A stretch of 64,000 nt of DNA from Acanthopleura granulata (taxonomy: Eukaryota; Mollusca; Polyplacophora; Chitonida; Chitonidae). Positions 35,301-50,300 of the stretch are shown piece after piece. The stretch is taken from positions 5,005,928-5,069,927 of the forward strand of contig JABBOT010000015.1 of assembly GCA_016165875.1 (NCBI GenBank), in the 5' to 3' direction. Each line of letters opens with the position of its first letter. Position 1 is the first letter of the stretch. The translations under genes were made by a program, and so were the position numbers. Under the pieces are notes generated by a model that had not been told where the DNA came from, did no database searches, and saw only the letters and a list, made by a program, of their open reading frames with translations.

Positions 35301-38300
35301 TATTACCGATAGACACACACATCAGGTAAATGGCATAAAATTTGACCCCAGACAAAGTTGGACATTTTGCCAGATTCTATTAGTTTTAGTGATTTTAGAA
35401 AGGTGTTTGGAAATAGGAAGATATCATGTTATAAAAAGTTAAGTGTCAGCAGTTTTGTCTGTGAAAATGCGTTTTTAGTGAGGCGGAATTTTAGATCATG
35501 TGTGGAACTCATTTAGTCTTGTAAGAAATTTAATTCATTATTTTGTTGGTGATGGATGAAGATGGTTGTCTTTCAATGACTCCGGTGATTATGTTGTTAA
35601 TTAACAAGGAGATAAATAAATACATAGTTGTAGCCACACATGACATGTGCATGTAGGCCTACGAACAAATACATCAAAATGAAACGCCTGTTTTGTTTCT
35701 AAAACCTTATCTTATGATCGGTTCATATGTTGGGGATGAAACTAAGAGAATTTATTCACCAAGTCTAAGTGATCCATGTTGACGCAGATATCAGCGGGTT
35801 GTAAATAGTCAGTCAATTTAGGAATACTGACCTGACAAAATTTCTTCCATCATCTGACTGAAGTTTGATCTATACTATCTGTACTATATGTATGGTTTTA
35901 TTGATTTTAGAAAGGTGTTTTCAGGTTCGTTTGGAAGGCAGGATGATATGTTGGAAAAAGTTAAGTTTGAGCAGTATTGTCTGTAAAATATGCATTTTAG
36001 TGGAGCGAAATTTTAGATCATGTGTGGAACTCATTTAGTCATTTAAGAAGTTTAATTCTTTGTTTTGGTGGTGATGGATTAAGATGCTTGTCTTTCTGTC
36101 ACTCTGGCTGGTTGGTTCAGTGGTTGAACGCTAGTGGTCAGCGTTGAATTTCCCCTGTCCATCTGTGTTTATAACCAGATGGTCATGGTAATGGCAGTGC
36201 ACAGTTGACAAGATTGGTACTGTATACGAGTTTACAATTTCACTGATCATACCTGATGAGAAATAAATACTTTTTATCTGGTCTTAATTGTCCAATTTAG
36301 TACAGTATGTGTGTAAGAGTTTATAATTGAGACTGAGGTTCAGCACCATTGGCTTGTGGTTCATTGCAGTACTTTTAATTTGTTCTTACATGAAGATCAC
36401 AGGCCTTTATCTCCCCAATATGGCATACATGTGCATATTTTCTTTTCCAGTTGATAGAAAATCTGTGCCTTGGTGCCAGTAAAAAAGTTAAAATAAGTGA
36501 AATGAAATTAACATCTGGCTTGACCTAATTCTCCGGTTTCTCAAGTAGATTTTACTTGACATCTAGTAAATCAACAACATCATTGTGTATGAAGGACCAT
36601 GATTGCGTTTACTTAATCTGGCTTTAGTGAGATGGGTTCTGGGTCCGCTAACGTATACATGTATTAAAGGTAACTGTTATAGTATTTGCCTGCCCTGGCA
36701 GGAGAAGGGTTATTAAATTTGTACACATACATATATATCAAGCAATAAGTGAAAATCAAATATTTGTCGCCATGGACTACAGATGTTACCTGTCGGTCAA
36801 TCATGTACATGTACGACAACCTTGATGAGAAACCTGCATGCCTGATAATCAAAATCCTTTCATTGCATTCCCTTTCTTGTAATCACTCATAACCCCCTGG
36901 TGTCATTGCTCATGCTGCCTTGGTGACACTACATGTAAGCGGCCGACAACACTTGTGTGGCTGTATGCACCCCAAGGTTGGTTGAAGAACACATCTGTAG
37001 GTTACACATGGGAAAGTCAGCCAGTAACTTGGCAGAGGTCAGTGGATTATTCTGCGCAGCAGTTTCCTTCGCCTACAAAACTGACTGCCATTGTATGAAA
37101 TGAGTGAATAATAAGTGAACCAGTTAAATGAATAAATACATATTTGTAACCAACACATCGCATGTAGGCCTACACTAAAATACAACAAAGTGGAGCACCT
37201 ATTGTTTATTGTTTCTGAACCCTTATCCCATAATTGATTCTAATGTTGTGATCAAACCCAAGGCAGTTTATACACTAAGTCTGATTAATCCATATTGATG
37301 TAGTAATAAGCAGATATCAGAGAGTTATAAATAGTTAGCTGAGGAACTCTAATTTGGCACATTTCCTGATCTGCCTTGACACTCATTCATTCATTCTTGT
37401 CACTTTGATCACCTGACTGAGGTTTTACCTGCTGTCATTAAATAAATGTGCAAGAGTAGCAAGAGTTTCTTTTTTTCATTTTTTTTTTCATCGTTGGCCA
37501 GAAACTTTTTCATTTGCATTTTCAGCTGATTGTAAAAAAATCATGTTCTCAGTGGGGAAACTGAATTTGTCATGCACAAAACAAAAACAAAATCCCCCAA
37601 ACCAAAACAAAAAAAAACAACAACAACAGCAAAAAAAAAACCACATTACAGTGAGGTTTCTCTTCTTGGCTTAAACCAAACTGACTATTGTTCTCGTGTA
37701 ATACATGAATACTCTGTTAACAGTTTGTCCACAAATTGTCACCACAAAAGAAGGAATGAGCAACAGACTACACAGCTTGGACCAGAGTCACTTTAGGCTA
37801 GGAAAGCTTCCTCATTCAAACAGTGGGGTAACTTTTGGATGTCATGTATGAATCAAGGATAGCAGAATGGAAATTTCTCTGTCTGATTGCACTAAATTAT
37901 GGAGCAGGCATGAGCACGGCATTAAAATTTTTGTTTGGTGTAAAAAAAGTGAACTGTTTGACCAGTGATTGGTGTATAAATTCACATCATATGTTATGTA
38001 TTCAAATGCACACGTCCATGTAAAATGTCCATAAATCATAGTTGTCATTGAGCTACCATGTAACAAACACTTTGGTCACATTAAACTTAGCGTCCGCTTT
38101 AGCTACTGCATATTTTATACCCCATGTATTACCTGACCAGTGTGATTGGTTTGCTGCAGAATCATGCACTTCATAGGGCTAAGGGTTTTACCTGGAAATG
38201 TGTGCATGTGGCAGCTATCAACTCTTGAATTAAGTGTGGCTGTATACCCTATATAACCTGAAATGAGTCGCTCATTTGTCTTGATTCTGTGAGTTCTATT

Positions 38301-41300
38301 GGTTGTAGGAAGGTATTTTAAAGTTTGTTTTGATGGTAGGATGATAATCTGTTGGAAAAATGTAAGTTTCAGCATCAATGTCATATATTATGACATTTAT
38401 TTACCTCTAAACATGAACTTTTTTGGATGAAATTTTAGGTCATTTATAGTAATAATCTTTAGTGCTTTATTGATCCTTATGGCTGCATTTAAAGGTCAAA
38501 CAAGTCAATTATTCCACACAAACTGGCTGATGTAAGATTTGATGCCCTTATCCAGCATTGACACAGTTTGTTACAAAATGCTATTCACCCAGAAATCCAT
38601 CTCTGTCATTATAAAGGGTTAGCTCCCCTCTAAACACATAAGCCTATGAGGCTAATCCTCGAGTCCTACACCGATAACATGTACTTAGGCCAAAATAGTT
38701 TTAGTTTTTGTGTAACATGTATCTAAAAGTAAAAGTCAGAAATGATGTATAATAAAAGCACACACATTGTCATCTTGATACATGCTGTATCTGACAGTTG
38801 TTGAGCTTAGATGCACCTCTGTTGAAATATGAGCTTCTCGAGACAGAAAAGAAAAATTTGAGTATATCTTCTTCCTGCATAATGCCCCACATTTCATTCT
38901 TGAAATTTTTCTACTTAAATACATCTAGATTATATCCCAAAGATTTGATACACGTTTTTTTGTGTGTTATAATTTATGAAAATTCTGCAATAATGATTAC
39001 TAATAATGATTACTGTACATTTGAACTGAAGTTCTTTTTGTGATTAGCCTGTGTTATTTGTTGAAAAAGGGTTAAAGAAATGTGTTCATATACCATATTG
39101 CTCAAAAAATGAACGTGATTTTTAACAATATATACTTTTCCAAATTTGCAAAAACCTGCTTATTATTAAAGAACTGAAGAAGATTGTAGTAAAACATAAC
39201 ATAGAACTGGCCTGGCCTGGCCTGGCCTTATTTATTGAGCTTGATTGTATTAGCTCTGTGTTTTCAATATGGGCTTGTATAGCCTTGCTTGACTTAACCA
39301 AATGCTGATCTTTGACTTTATCAGGTATCATGTTGGCTTAAATACCTGCCTGTGGCCTGATTATCCTAATAAAAAGAAAGACAGGGGTGGGGTGGAGGGG
39401 GGGGGGGGTCGGCTTTATAGTAATTATATAGTACTTACTTAGGTCACCTGTAAGCCCACACTGATCATCCAGAAATTTTGATTAATGGTTTGACATTGTT
39501 AATTGCAGGAATATTTATACACAAGTTGACTAACTGTCGTGAGAACTTGAATCAAGAGTGCAGTTTATGGTAGTGTATTTTTGTTTTTATTTTTTCAATA
39601 GTTTATATGTGATACCTACATGTACACAGAAGGAGTGGTCTTTAGCTGGAGTTTTCGGTTACTAGCTATTACCCAGATGGCTCCGAATTTTGGCACCAAT
39701 TCTAGAGAAGGACTTAATTGTGTAGTAGCTACATGTATATGTAACTAATATCAAAGTAGAAGGCTTCAATTAATAGTTTAGACACCTATGTAAGCATGTA
39801 TATATACGTGGTGTTCAGAAGGTAGATTCTACATGGAAGTGGTTGGAAACTTTTATTAACAAACAAACACAAGTCTTACCACTTTGAAATGGGTCAGGAC
39901 ACTCGTCAGAGGGATCTGTGAGCAGTATATTTGTTTACCAGTGACTTACTGCACTTCAGTCAAAGTGTGCTGATTGCTTTTTATAGTACTACTGATCATA
40001 CCTGAACATATTTAAAGACCAAAGTTCATTACATGACTGGCAAGGTCATGTACCAGAGAGTTTACATTTTAATATCTACCTTCATGTTTACCTGAGCAGG
40101 CTTTCTAAAAGTTCTGGCTTATTCATTTAAGAGAGGGAGTATCTGTTTTGTTGATGTATTCTCTGGATGAGTGATATTTTTTAAGTGCTGCTTGGTGGTA
40201 CAAGAACTTTAAGGACTGGAGAGACGCAGGAGGTGTTGTTTAAAAAAAAAGAAAGGCTTTGTGAGGACGTTGCAGGGTTGAAGCTTTCTGGAAAGTTCTG
40301 TCTCTTCCAACAACATGAACCTAGCTGTTTCGAACGTTGGAGTTACCAGTACTTGGACTAACTTCTACTAACAGTACCATCATTAATTTACAGACTGAAG
40401 TTTCAGGATATCCTGGTGCGTTAACAAGTCAACAGTCTGATAAGGGTTCGTTCGAAATATTGACTTTTTAACTTCATGTTTTGGGTGTGGAACGTTACAG
40501 TTGTTTTTAAATGGTATCTTTGTTGTAAATGTAGTATATATTAGTATCCTGCTCTACAAGGTTTTTAAGTGCTGTCTTGGAGGAAACTTTAGTGCTAAGC
40601 TGTGAATAATACCTACATGTTTTTGTACGTAGACTAAGGAAAGAAGAGGTCATTTTTCCTGACCGAGGGCTATAATTTTCATAAAAGTCTGTTCAAGGCA
40701 CCTAACCGAGTGGTGTCAACACACCTGGAGATTAAGAGTTAAGATTCTGTATTTGTCTCACCTGTCAGCTGCCAGTCTTCGAAAGGTTCATTAACTGAGC
40801 CGTCATAACTCAGGTGTCACCTGCCTGTCATATCACCTCGGCTGTGATATACCTCACCCGAAAAATTTTCCGTCTGTTGTTTCACCATTGGTTGCCGGAC
40901 CTTGACACAGTGCGAAGCTATAAAGTAAAGGGTTGACTGGTCATCACAGTTATTGGAGTATAACTGGGTATTGACACTAGAGATCATATCAGATTTGCTC
41001 TGATCTGTCCGGGTGGACAACAGTGACGACCTTTTTTTTCAAGCTGAAAGGTTATTTTGTGCAGTGGAGTAATTTATTGCTGTTGTTGAACTGGTGATTT
41101 TGGTCGAGTAAGTTTTTACAGCGTTATCATGCCGGGTCATTCGTCAAACTACACCCAATATGATGGACGGTTCAGGAAGTCTCGTCACCTTCAGATCAGC
41201 CCGGATCAGATTTCTATAGAACGTGATGTGGAAGTGTGCTCAAGAGCTGGTCCATGGAGCATGGTGCCTAAACCCTACACGTATCGCGTCGCCGGCCAGA

Positions 41301-44300
41301 ACGGTGCGGGTGGAAACGAGAAGTCGGGCAAACAGACAGGACGTGCGAACACAGTAACAGAGGAGAAACTCTTCAGCACAGTGCAGAGGGCTCACGATGC
41401 GAGGAACACTCGTAGCTCAAAGGGAGACAACCGTCGAGGTGCCACAAGATCCCGCTCCGCCCACAGCTGCGTTTGGCACCGGGATCCGCACAAGGTCTAC
41501 GGGAGCCAAGGGATCCATCCGGAGCACCTCAGTGACGTGGTCCAGAGGCTCACAACGCCGACGATCGCGAGCCGCGGAGGCGTGGATCTGGCAGACAAGA
41601 AATTCATCTACATCCCACCTCCGAAATGTAAAACCTTCATCATCATCCCTGAGCTGGAGACACGGTTCCTCGGCAGGAAGGTCAACCGTGAGCAGCTCAG
41701 CGCCATCGTGGAGAGGCTTTCCCGTAGAACGCAAGCTACCAACGCCCGCTTTGCCATGGACCCACATTCCTGGTATGACGACTCTCCATGGGCGGAGCGG
41801 CATCGCGCCCAAACTGCCATGGGCTTGCGGAGGTGACATTGTCATTAACATTCCGTTCGTGGATAAGCTACTGTTAACCACATGGGCATAGCCATTAATA
41901 GGAATGGATTGTGGACGGAAGCAGTCTTACAGCAATGTGCTGAAAACATCTGGCCAGCTCCTTTGTTATAGTACATGTGTGTGTGTATGTGCAAAAAGGC
42001 AGATTTTATATCTAACCTATAATATCATCCATTCGAGAGTTACTCATTTTTCCGGACTACGAGAATTCCATTGATGTTATGCGTAGGGTGTTTAAGAGGT
42101 TTGTTTGGAAGGTAAAGTGATACAAGTACCCCAAGTGTGGGGAAAAAATGTACATGTGGTTATTATTAGTGTTATTTGTGTAGAAAATTGCTAAAAACAA
42201 AGTATTGTTGAAAGTAACACATTCACCTTCTGTGAGATGGAGTTAGACCAGAAAAAATTCTCGCTCTACACGAATGGTCACTGACCAGTGAGGTTATAGG
42301 GTGATACCCTGTTGTTGGCAACTTCTTTAAGTCAAAAGGTCTGTTGGTCACCTGCTGAAGGCTAGTGGTATTATACTCTGGTCAGCGTGTAAACCTGAGT
42401 AATGTCATGGAAATGAAAAAGTCAGCGTTAAACTCCAGTGAAACGAACGGATAATAAGCACATGCATGTGATATTACTAATGGAAATTAAGTAATGAGAA
42501 TGTGGCGGAGCTTTTTAATTTTAAGCCATTACCGGTGATTGTTCCATAATGTCTGCAATGTTACAAAGGTATCATTTTCTACTGTAACATCATACTGTCT
42601 TAAATATGACATTGTTATGATGTGCTGTGAAATGAGCATTTGACTCCTATAAAACTCCCGATGCAGAGCATTTTCTGGGTGACCCCACTGACGTCAACGC
42701 AAGATTAGGTAATTATATCCATCAGTTCTGTGCTATGATCAGGCAGGTACACACAGTGCACGACTTGTATTGATAATTGTGAACGGTGTGAAATTTTATA
42801 CATCATCATTATGTAATGTGTGTTATACAAATATAATGGTAAATTATCATTTGTGACATGTAACCTTCACTGTGGTGTTTTTTTTTTTTTTTGGTTTTTT
42901 TTTTTAACTTAGGAACTTTATCTGTCGTCAAAATAAGTTACGTTGGTCGAGGTTAGAGCCGCATGGTTTCAACTTGATGAAGACAGACATGTAGAGGGTG
43001 ACTGTGATGGTTACCATGACAGGCCTGTTCACACCCAGTGAAATACGTGTATTATGGATGGTTTAAAAATGTTTAGCCGCTATCGTATAAGTGAAATATT
43101 CTTGAGTAAGATGTAAAAGACCAATCAGATGTATAAATAAAAATGTTCTGCTTTGCCTTGGATGAAATAGTTTGTTGGAAGCTTTGTGGGAGAAAAATGA
43201 ACTCAAAAATGTCTTGAGAAATCATTGTCTAGAGTCCCTCGCAGTCTGAGTTAAAGCTCTGGGTTACTGTGACACTCCGATTGATTGACCACCTTGTGAA
43301 TTAAAACTTCGCCTAAATTTGGTGGTTTATGGCGGGCACGTTCTCCAACCATAAAGCTTACCACCAATATACGAGTAAAAAAAATTTTTTTTTTATGGCG
43401 TTCTTTATTTACTTGATTGGTGTTTTGCGCCATACACAAGAACTTCTCACTTATACAACATGGTGAGAGAAAACCCCCTGGGGAAACCCAGTGAGAACCC
43501 ATGGCCATTGATAGTCTGCTGGCAAACCCTTTCTTTTATGGCTGGAGAGAGTATAGCATTACAGAATTTTTTTGTGTCTTAATGAAGAATGGAGTCGCTG
43601 TTGTCAGCAGTTGCAGTAGCGCTGAAACACAATGGAGTTCCTTGGTCAGGCTCATTTTACTCAAGCATTGTCCTGGAATTTCTGTCTTGGACCCTTACAA
43701 ATCATATCGGAGAGGCCGCTCCATAGTACAGGTTCAAGTCCAGCTCTTGCTAGTTAGACTGTAGCATTAAGCCAGGAGATTTGGTGGGTACATCAGGTTT
43801 TCTCCACCACAAACATGACTGCCGTCTGACAGAGGTGTTGCACATGACACCATCAGCCTAGGCCATCATTAAACATATGTTCATTGGGTGAAAGCTGATC
43901 AGCTCTTCAGTAAATGGCCCTAATCTATAGATTTTACTGGGATATTGATTGAATTTGTTTTTTTCTTTTGTTCCTCTCTACATGTAAGTGTGGATCTTTT
44001 AAGATCAATATCTTTATCATTAGCCAGAATAACAAAAAGTATTCCCTAATGACCCACCCTATTTTTTTCAGGCATTGTCAAAAAGGGTATGAAATGGTAG
44101 ATGTACCATAGTTAAAGCTGTCAGCCATAGTGGAGTAAATTTAACATCGGCTGCATTACACCAGTATGGCTACCAGAAGTAGGCCTGCATTACATTCTAC
44201 AAATGAAAAATTCTTGAGTACACTGTTAAGGACCAATCCAATGCGTGTATAGGTAAATTGTGACGTATTTCTAATTAGCAGTCCAGTAGAAATCATACAT

Positions 44301-47300
44301 GCCAGGTGGAAACACCAGTCTCCTCTTGGGTTCAAGTGAAAATTGTTATTGGCAGATCGCTGATTTGTAGGTAGCATTATTGATGTGTAACAGGGCCAGC
44401 AGTTACCCATGTTGTAGAGGACAGTTGTCAGTGACTGTGCAAGGGTGCAGGTGTGGGTGGGTACTTGGAGAGCTTGGGAACTAGGGGAAGGGGTTTTAGT
44501 GATCTATTTATAGGAGTCTGTCTTTTTTCCTGCGTGGGGTGCCAACATGCACTGTTGTTTTTTCTTCTTAATTATTAATGGATGATTTACTGCCTCCCTT
44601 TAAGTTGAACCTCACTCTCAGGTTATACGATAGTAGTCCCCAGTTTATCAACATTTCTTCACCACATACTGTTTAGTTTGATGTTTCTTGGGAAAATTCT
44701 TCGACCAGGCCAAAATGTTTGATATTTTGAATTGTTGATATGACTCTTGATATCAGAGTGATATGACCTTGGCTGAAGTGTAGGTCATCCAGTGTGAGGT
44801 AAAGGTGTGAAAATAATAATAGATGCCATTATACAGACATTGTAGAACATCATGGAATCTAGTTGATAAAATGCAACAAATAATCAGTGGTGAATAATCA
44901 TGGAAATCTCGTGTTTTCGATAACGTAGCAAGGGCCAATTTCATAAAGCTTCCGGTAAATGATGCCATCTTATTGAGCTACAACACAGACAGTATATGGT
45001 TATGGAGACCAGCAACCTTATGGAGTTTTAAGAAATTGGTGCCAGGGAGATTTCCAAGTGTCCAAGTAGGGGTGGGAGATTTCTCGGTGTTCAAACTAAA
45101 GTGTTTTGGACACTCTGGACTAGGTGTCTGAAATTGAGGTGACTGTGAAATTTCTTGATATCCAGAATAGAGCAGGGAGATTTCTGGGTGCCCAAAATGG
45201 AACAGATTTCTTGGTGTCTAATCTAGAGCAGAAAGACTTTTGGGTATCTGAAATGGAGCTGCCTGGGAGATTTCTTGGTGTCCAAAATAGACCAGGCAGA
45301 TTTCTAGGGTTCTAAAATGGAGCTAGGAGGTTTCTAGGTGTCTGAAATGGAGCAGGCTGGGAAATTTCCTGGTGTCCAAAATAGAGCATGGGTGTTTTTA
45401 GGATTCCAGAATGGAGCAGAAGGAATTCTGGGTGTCCAAAATAGAGAAGGGAGATTTCTAGGGTCTCAATGGAGATAGGAGACATGTAGGTGTCCAAAAT
45501 GAAGCAGAATGACATCTGAGTCTCTAGAATGGAACAGGGAGATTTGTGGGGGGGGGGGGGGGGGGGGGGGTTGTCAGGCAAATAGAGCAGGTAGATTTCT
45601 GGGTGTCCACAATGAGTAGATCCCTGGGTTTCCCAAGTTGGTAAACCAGTGAAACGATGTAATGGAGCATGGAGATTTGGGGGTGTCCAAAATGGAGGAG
45701 GTGAATAGGACAGATTAGATCTGTGTTTAGAGAAGAGGAACAGAGAAATATGTGGGTGTATGTCCAATATGGGCACACCAATTGAGAAGGAGAATGTTTG
45801 GGTATCCAAGACATGTACACAAGGGAACCAGGGAAATAAGTACATATAATTACACAAAAGGCATTCTGACTAGCACGATGCATCTGCAGTGTCAGTTGAC
45901 AGTGTGGTGTTCATTACAGGTAAATTGGTGTTAGAATTAAATTCAGTGGCCATTCTGAAATTCTGCCTGATCTCATAGGCCTGGCTGCCTTACATATTCC
46001 GGTGTTAGTTATCATCAAGGCTGATCTTATTTCTGAATTCAGTGAGTTCTGAATGAAGGGGTGCTCTTGTGATTGCTGTGGTATGATAGGCCAGACCATT
46101 TTAATTTTGGATTTATTACATACATGTGTGTACACTGATTTAGGCTGTTGTAATATCTGAGTTTAGACTTCCGAATAAAGGAGTGCTTTTGTGATTGTTC
46201 TGGTATGATAGGCCAGACCGTTTTAATTTTGGATTTATTACATACATGTATGTACACTGATCTAGGCTGATCTAATATCAGAGTTTAGACATCTGAATAA
46301 AGGAGTGCTTTTGTGATTGCTGTGGTATAATACGCCAGACCATTTCTATTTTGAATTTATTACATGCATTTATATATTCAAGTGTCTTTGTTTTGATCCC
46401 TGCCTTGTCCTCACTATATTCAGGGTCACGCTGACAATGGCATTCCCAAGGTCTTTTGGGCAGCCTTACCTAATTCTACCTGTCTTCCGCCAGTATGACT
46501 TGCAAGTGTATCTGGCTTGGGAAAGTAGGATAGTAACTAGCCAAAGATCAGGGGTTTAAACCTCCCAGGCCACTGACTATTGTTATGGTGGAATTCATTT
46601 AGTGTTCCTGAGTATTAAAAGTGAAGGCATCAATATAACATGCATTTGTGTAGAATGTAGTTGAATTGGACTTTGCGTAAAGCTTTAGATCAGATGTATA
46701 CGTTCAATGATTTCCGTTGTCGGTGAAACTCATGTGATATACATTGTATCTTTTGTATTAAATCACCATAAATTCTGCATTTAGAGAAGCGTTTACAGAC
46801 ATTGGGGTCTCTCTCTGGTTTATTTTCTCTTTGTGGCTCGTATTTCATCTGTGTGTAGATCTGTATGTTAAAACCCATGATCACAGTGCCTATATCCATT
46901 TCATTGGCTTGTGTTCAGTTTTGAACTTTGAGTCATTTAAGAAACGTATCATTTAATCATGGGGTGCCAATCTTTCCTCTGACAAATATTGAAGGTCGAC
47001 TCTTTTTGTTTGCATTAATAATAGCGTTATATATCTGCTGTTTATTGTACCTGATACCAAATGATGGTTTACCTATCAGAGCTGTATTAGCTAGCATTAC
47101 ATATAGATTAGGTTAGCTTTTGTCTGTGATCTGGATAATTTATTGAAATGTCACTCTGTGGATATACATTGTTGAAACATTGACCTGGCAGTGATTATGG
47201 CCTGCTTTGTAATGAATTCATCACGTTTTATGCCAATGCGTGTCAGGACTTTATTTTAATCACTTTTTTAACCAAGATCTGAATGGATTTTCGTAGATTA

Positions 47301-50300
47301 CCTTTGTCGGAATCCACTGGAATCTTGTCCAAATGTAGTATCACAACATTTGATCCAAGTAAAGATTTGAAAGCATATAAAAAAAAAACAATTTCAGGGA
47401 TTCCATGCTCATAACTTTAATGATCAGATGAAATACATTTTTTTTATTAGTGAATTAGTTTATTAGTGGGGGCCTCCGTGGCTCAGTCGGTTAGCGTGCT
47501 ATCGCAGCACAATGACCCGAAGCCTCCCACCAATGCGGCTCAAGACCAGCTCATGCTTGCTTCCTCTCCGGCCATAAGTGGAAAGGTCTGTCAGCAACCT
47601 GCGGATGGTCATGGGTTAGGGCCGGGCTCTGCTCGGTTTCCTCCCACCATAATGCTGGCCGCCGTCGTATAAGTGAAATATTCTTGAGTATGGCGTGAAA
47701 CACCAATCAAATAAATAAATGAAAATAGTGAATTTGAATTTGACTTAGATTCCCACAGATTTTGTTTAAGGGAGTCATGATGAGAATCCGATTTTGTGCT
47801 GGATAGTTATCTCCATGCGAATAGCATATATGTATACACGTAGTAGGGTATCGAAGCTGTAACCCATCTAAGAGTAAATTACAGGAATTCATTCAGGATA
47901 TCTGAAGTACTGTACAGTGTACAAGCCATTTAATATGAAATGGAAACAAGCATGTTTCCGTTCTTTTGTAAAATATAGAAAATACACTCTTTGTCAAGTT
48001 AGATATTCCTATCATGAAGTGAACAAGTACTCACCATAGACTCCTCATCCTTGCATGGATTACTGGTTCAGTATTAACACAAATCAGTTCAACTGAGGCT
48101 ATACATGGAGTGGAATGTTCAAGTTCAGCCATATAGAAACCAGATGTTCCTCCAAGGGCTCACTGGGTGTAACTGAGGGCTGTGACCTGTAGGTCTCCTG
48201 GTTCCATGTAATTGCCATGTACAGCCATGGACGTAAGGGTGATGGGCAGTAAATTAAATATCTGAGCACCCTTTCCCATTTCCTCAGCTCATGTGGATAG
48301 ATCAAAACTGGAATCTTATGGAAGCTCGAAGTTCAGTTTTTCAGCTTTAATAATACGGCGCTGACTACATTGATATGTTTAATCAATCTTTTTGAATCGT
48401 ATATGGGATCAATAATTAATTAAAATAATTAAAATTCCCTTCGTTAGTTAGATATAAACTGTAAGATCCGACATTTATGATTTCCACGTGTAACTCTTTT
48501 AATGTGGCCATCTTACTGGAATTCCTACTTCTTAGTTGATGATAGATACTTGTATCTAGCAAGTGCGAACTGTTAATTAATTTTTGTCGGGGAAATACAC
48601 ACATACTGTACTGTTGACCTAATGTGTATGCATTTATGTGAAGCTGTTTGGGTTAGTGTTGCTCTCCGTCAGAAATAGAGGCGAGCTACTCTAATAATCT
48701 GGTTAATATTTCTGATAATTAATTGAGATGACTCTCTTACATGACTCTCAGGGAATCAAATCAGGACATTAGTTGGATGTTCCACAAACTTCATTTCAAC
48801 ACCTTGACACATTGTTATATTTGTATAGTATGAAAACTTATCTTGGTGGCTACAATTACTTGGAACAACAGTCAACTGCACAGTGAAAAAGGAGATAAGT
48901 CCAGGAAGTTTGAAAGGAGTGTTAGGAGAAGGTAAGGTAGAGTTTAAAGAGTGTACAAAAAGTTCAAAAGTAGCACCACAACCTCAAAACAGCCACTGAA
49001 AAGTGTTTCTTGGGATATATGCGAAGGTTCTAAGGTAAAGGAGCATGAAAAGAGAATAGTTTAGGAAATACATTATGTGGAAGAATTGTCAAAAAAGCGC
49101 TGTATGAAGTATGCTTAGGTAAAAAAAAGGTGTAGAAAAAGTGCTGCTTGTGAGCACTGAAGAAGGAGCTTTAAAAAGGTGTTGGACACTTCATGGGAGC
49201 TTGGAAGAGAGCATAGAAAGAGTGTGCTCATGTCTGTAAAGCAGGTCAAAAGAGTGTTAAAAAAGTGTATGCACAGAAGTCATCGTCAGAGGAGTTTGAA
49301 AGAAACGTTATAAAAGCTTGGTCTCTGAGATGTACATGACTTACACTTGTATGCACAGAAGTCAGTGTGAGAGGAGTTTGAAAGGAACTTGATAAAAGCT
49401 TGGCCTGAGGTGTGCGTGACTTACGTTTGTATGCACAGAAGTCAGCGTGAGAGGAGTTTGAAAGGAACTTGATAAAAGCTTGGCCTGAGGTGTGCATGAC
49501 TTACGTTTGTATGCACAGAAGTCAGTGTGAGAGGAGTTTCAAAGGAAATCAATAAAAGCTTGGCCTGAGGTGTGCATGACTTATGTTTGTATGCACAGAA
49601 GTCAGTGTCAGAGGAGTTTGAAAGGAACTTGATAAAAGCTTGGCCTGAGGTGTGCGTGACTTACGCTTGTATGCACAGAAGTCAGCGTGAGAGGAGTTTG
49701 AAAGGAAATCAATAAAAGCTTGGCCTGAGGTGTGCGTGACTTACGCTTGTATGCACAGAAGTCAGCGTGAGAGGAGTTTGAAAGGAACTTGATAAAAGCT
49801 TGGCCTGAGGTGTGCGTGACTTACGTTTGTATGCACAGAAGTCAGCGTGAGAGGAGTTTGAAAGGAACTTGATAAAAGCTTGGCCTGAGGTGTGCATGAC
49901 TTACGCTTGTATGCACAGAAGTCAGCATGAGAGGAGTTTGAAAGGAACTTGATAAAAGCTTGGCCTGAGGTGTGCGTGACTTACACTTGTATGCACGGAA
50001 GTCAGCGTGAGAGGAGTTTGAAAGGAACTTGATAAAAGCTTGGCCTGAGGTGTGCATGACTTACACTTGTATGCACAGAAGTCAGTGTGAGAGGAGTTTG
50101 AAAGGAACTTGATAAAAGCTTGGCCTGAGGTGTGCGTGACTTACGTTTGTATGCACAGAAGTCAGCGTGAGAGGAGTTTGAAAGGAACTTGATAAAAGCT
50201 TGGCCTGAGGTGTGCGTGACATACGTTTGTATGCACAGAAGTCAGCGTGAGAGGAGTTTGAAAGGAACTTGATAAGAGCTTGGCCTGAGGTGTGCGTGAC

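Noticed and set aside
41397..41891. Overlapping long frames on both strands across the nested gene
   Set aside because: They are shadows of the GC-rich 235-aa frame. Only that frame carries the motif shared with another locus.
45312..45857. 181-codon minus-strand frame rich in Pro, Ser and Leu
   Set aside because: It is the antisense of the degenerate ~30-bp repeat, and its proline run is the poly-G tract.
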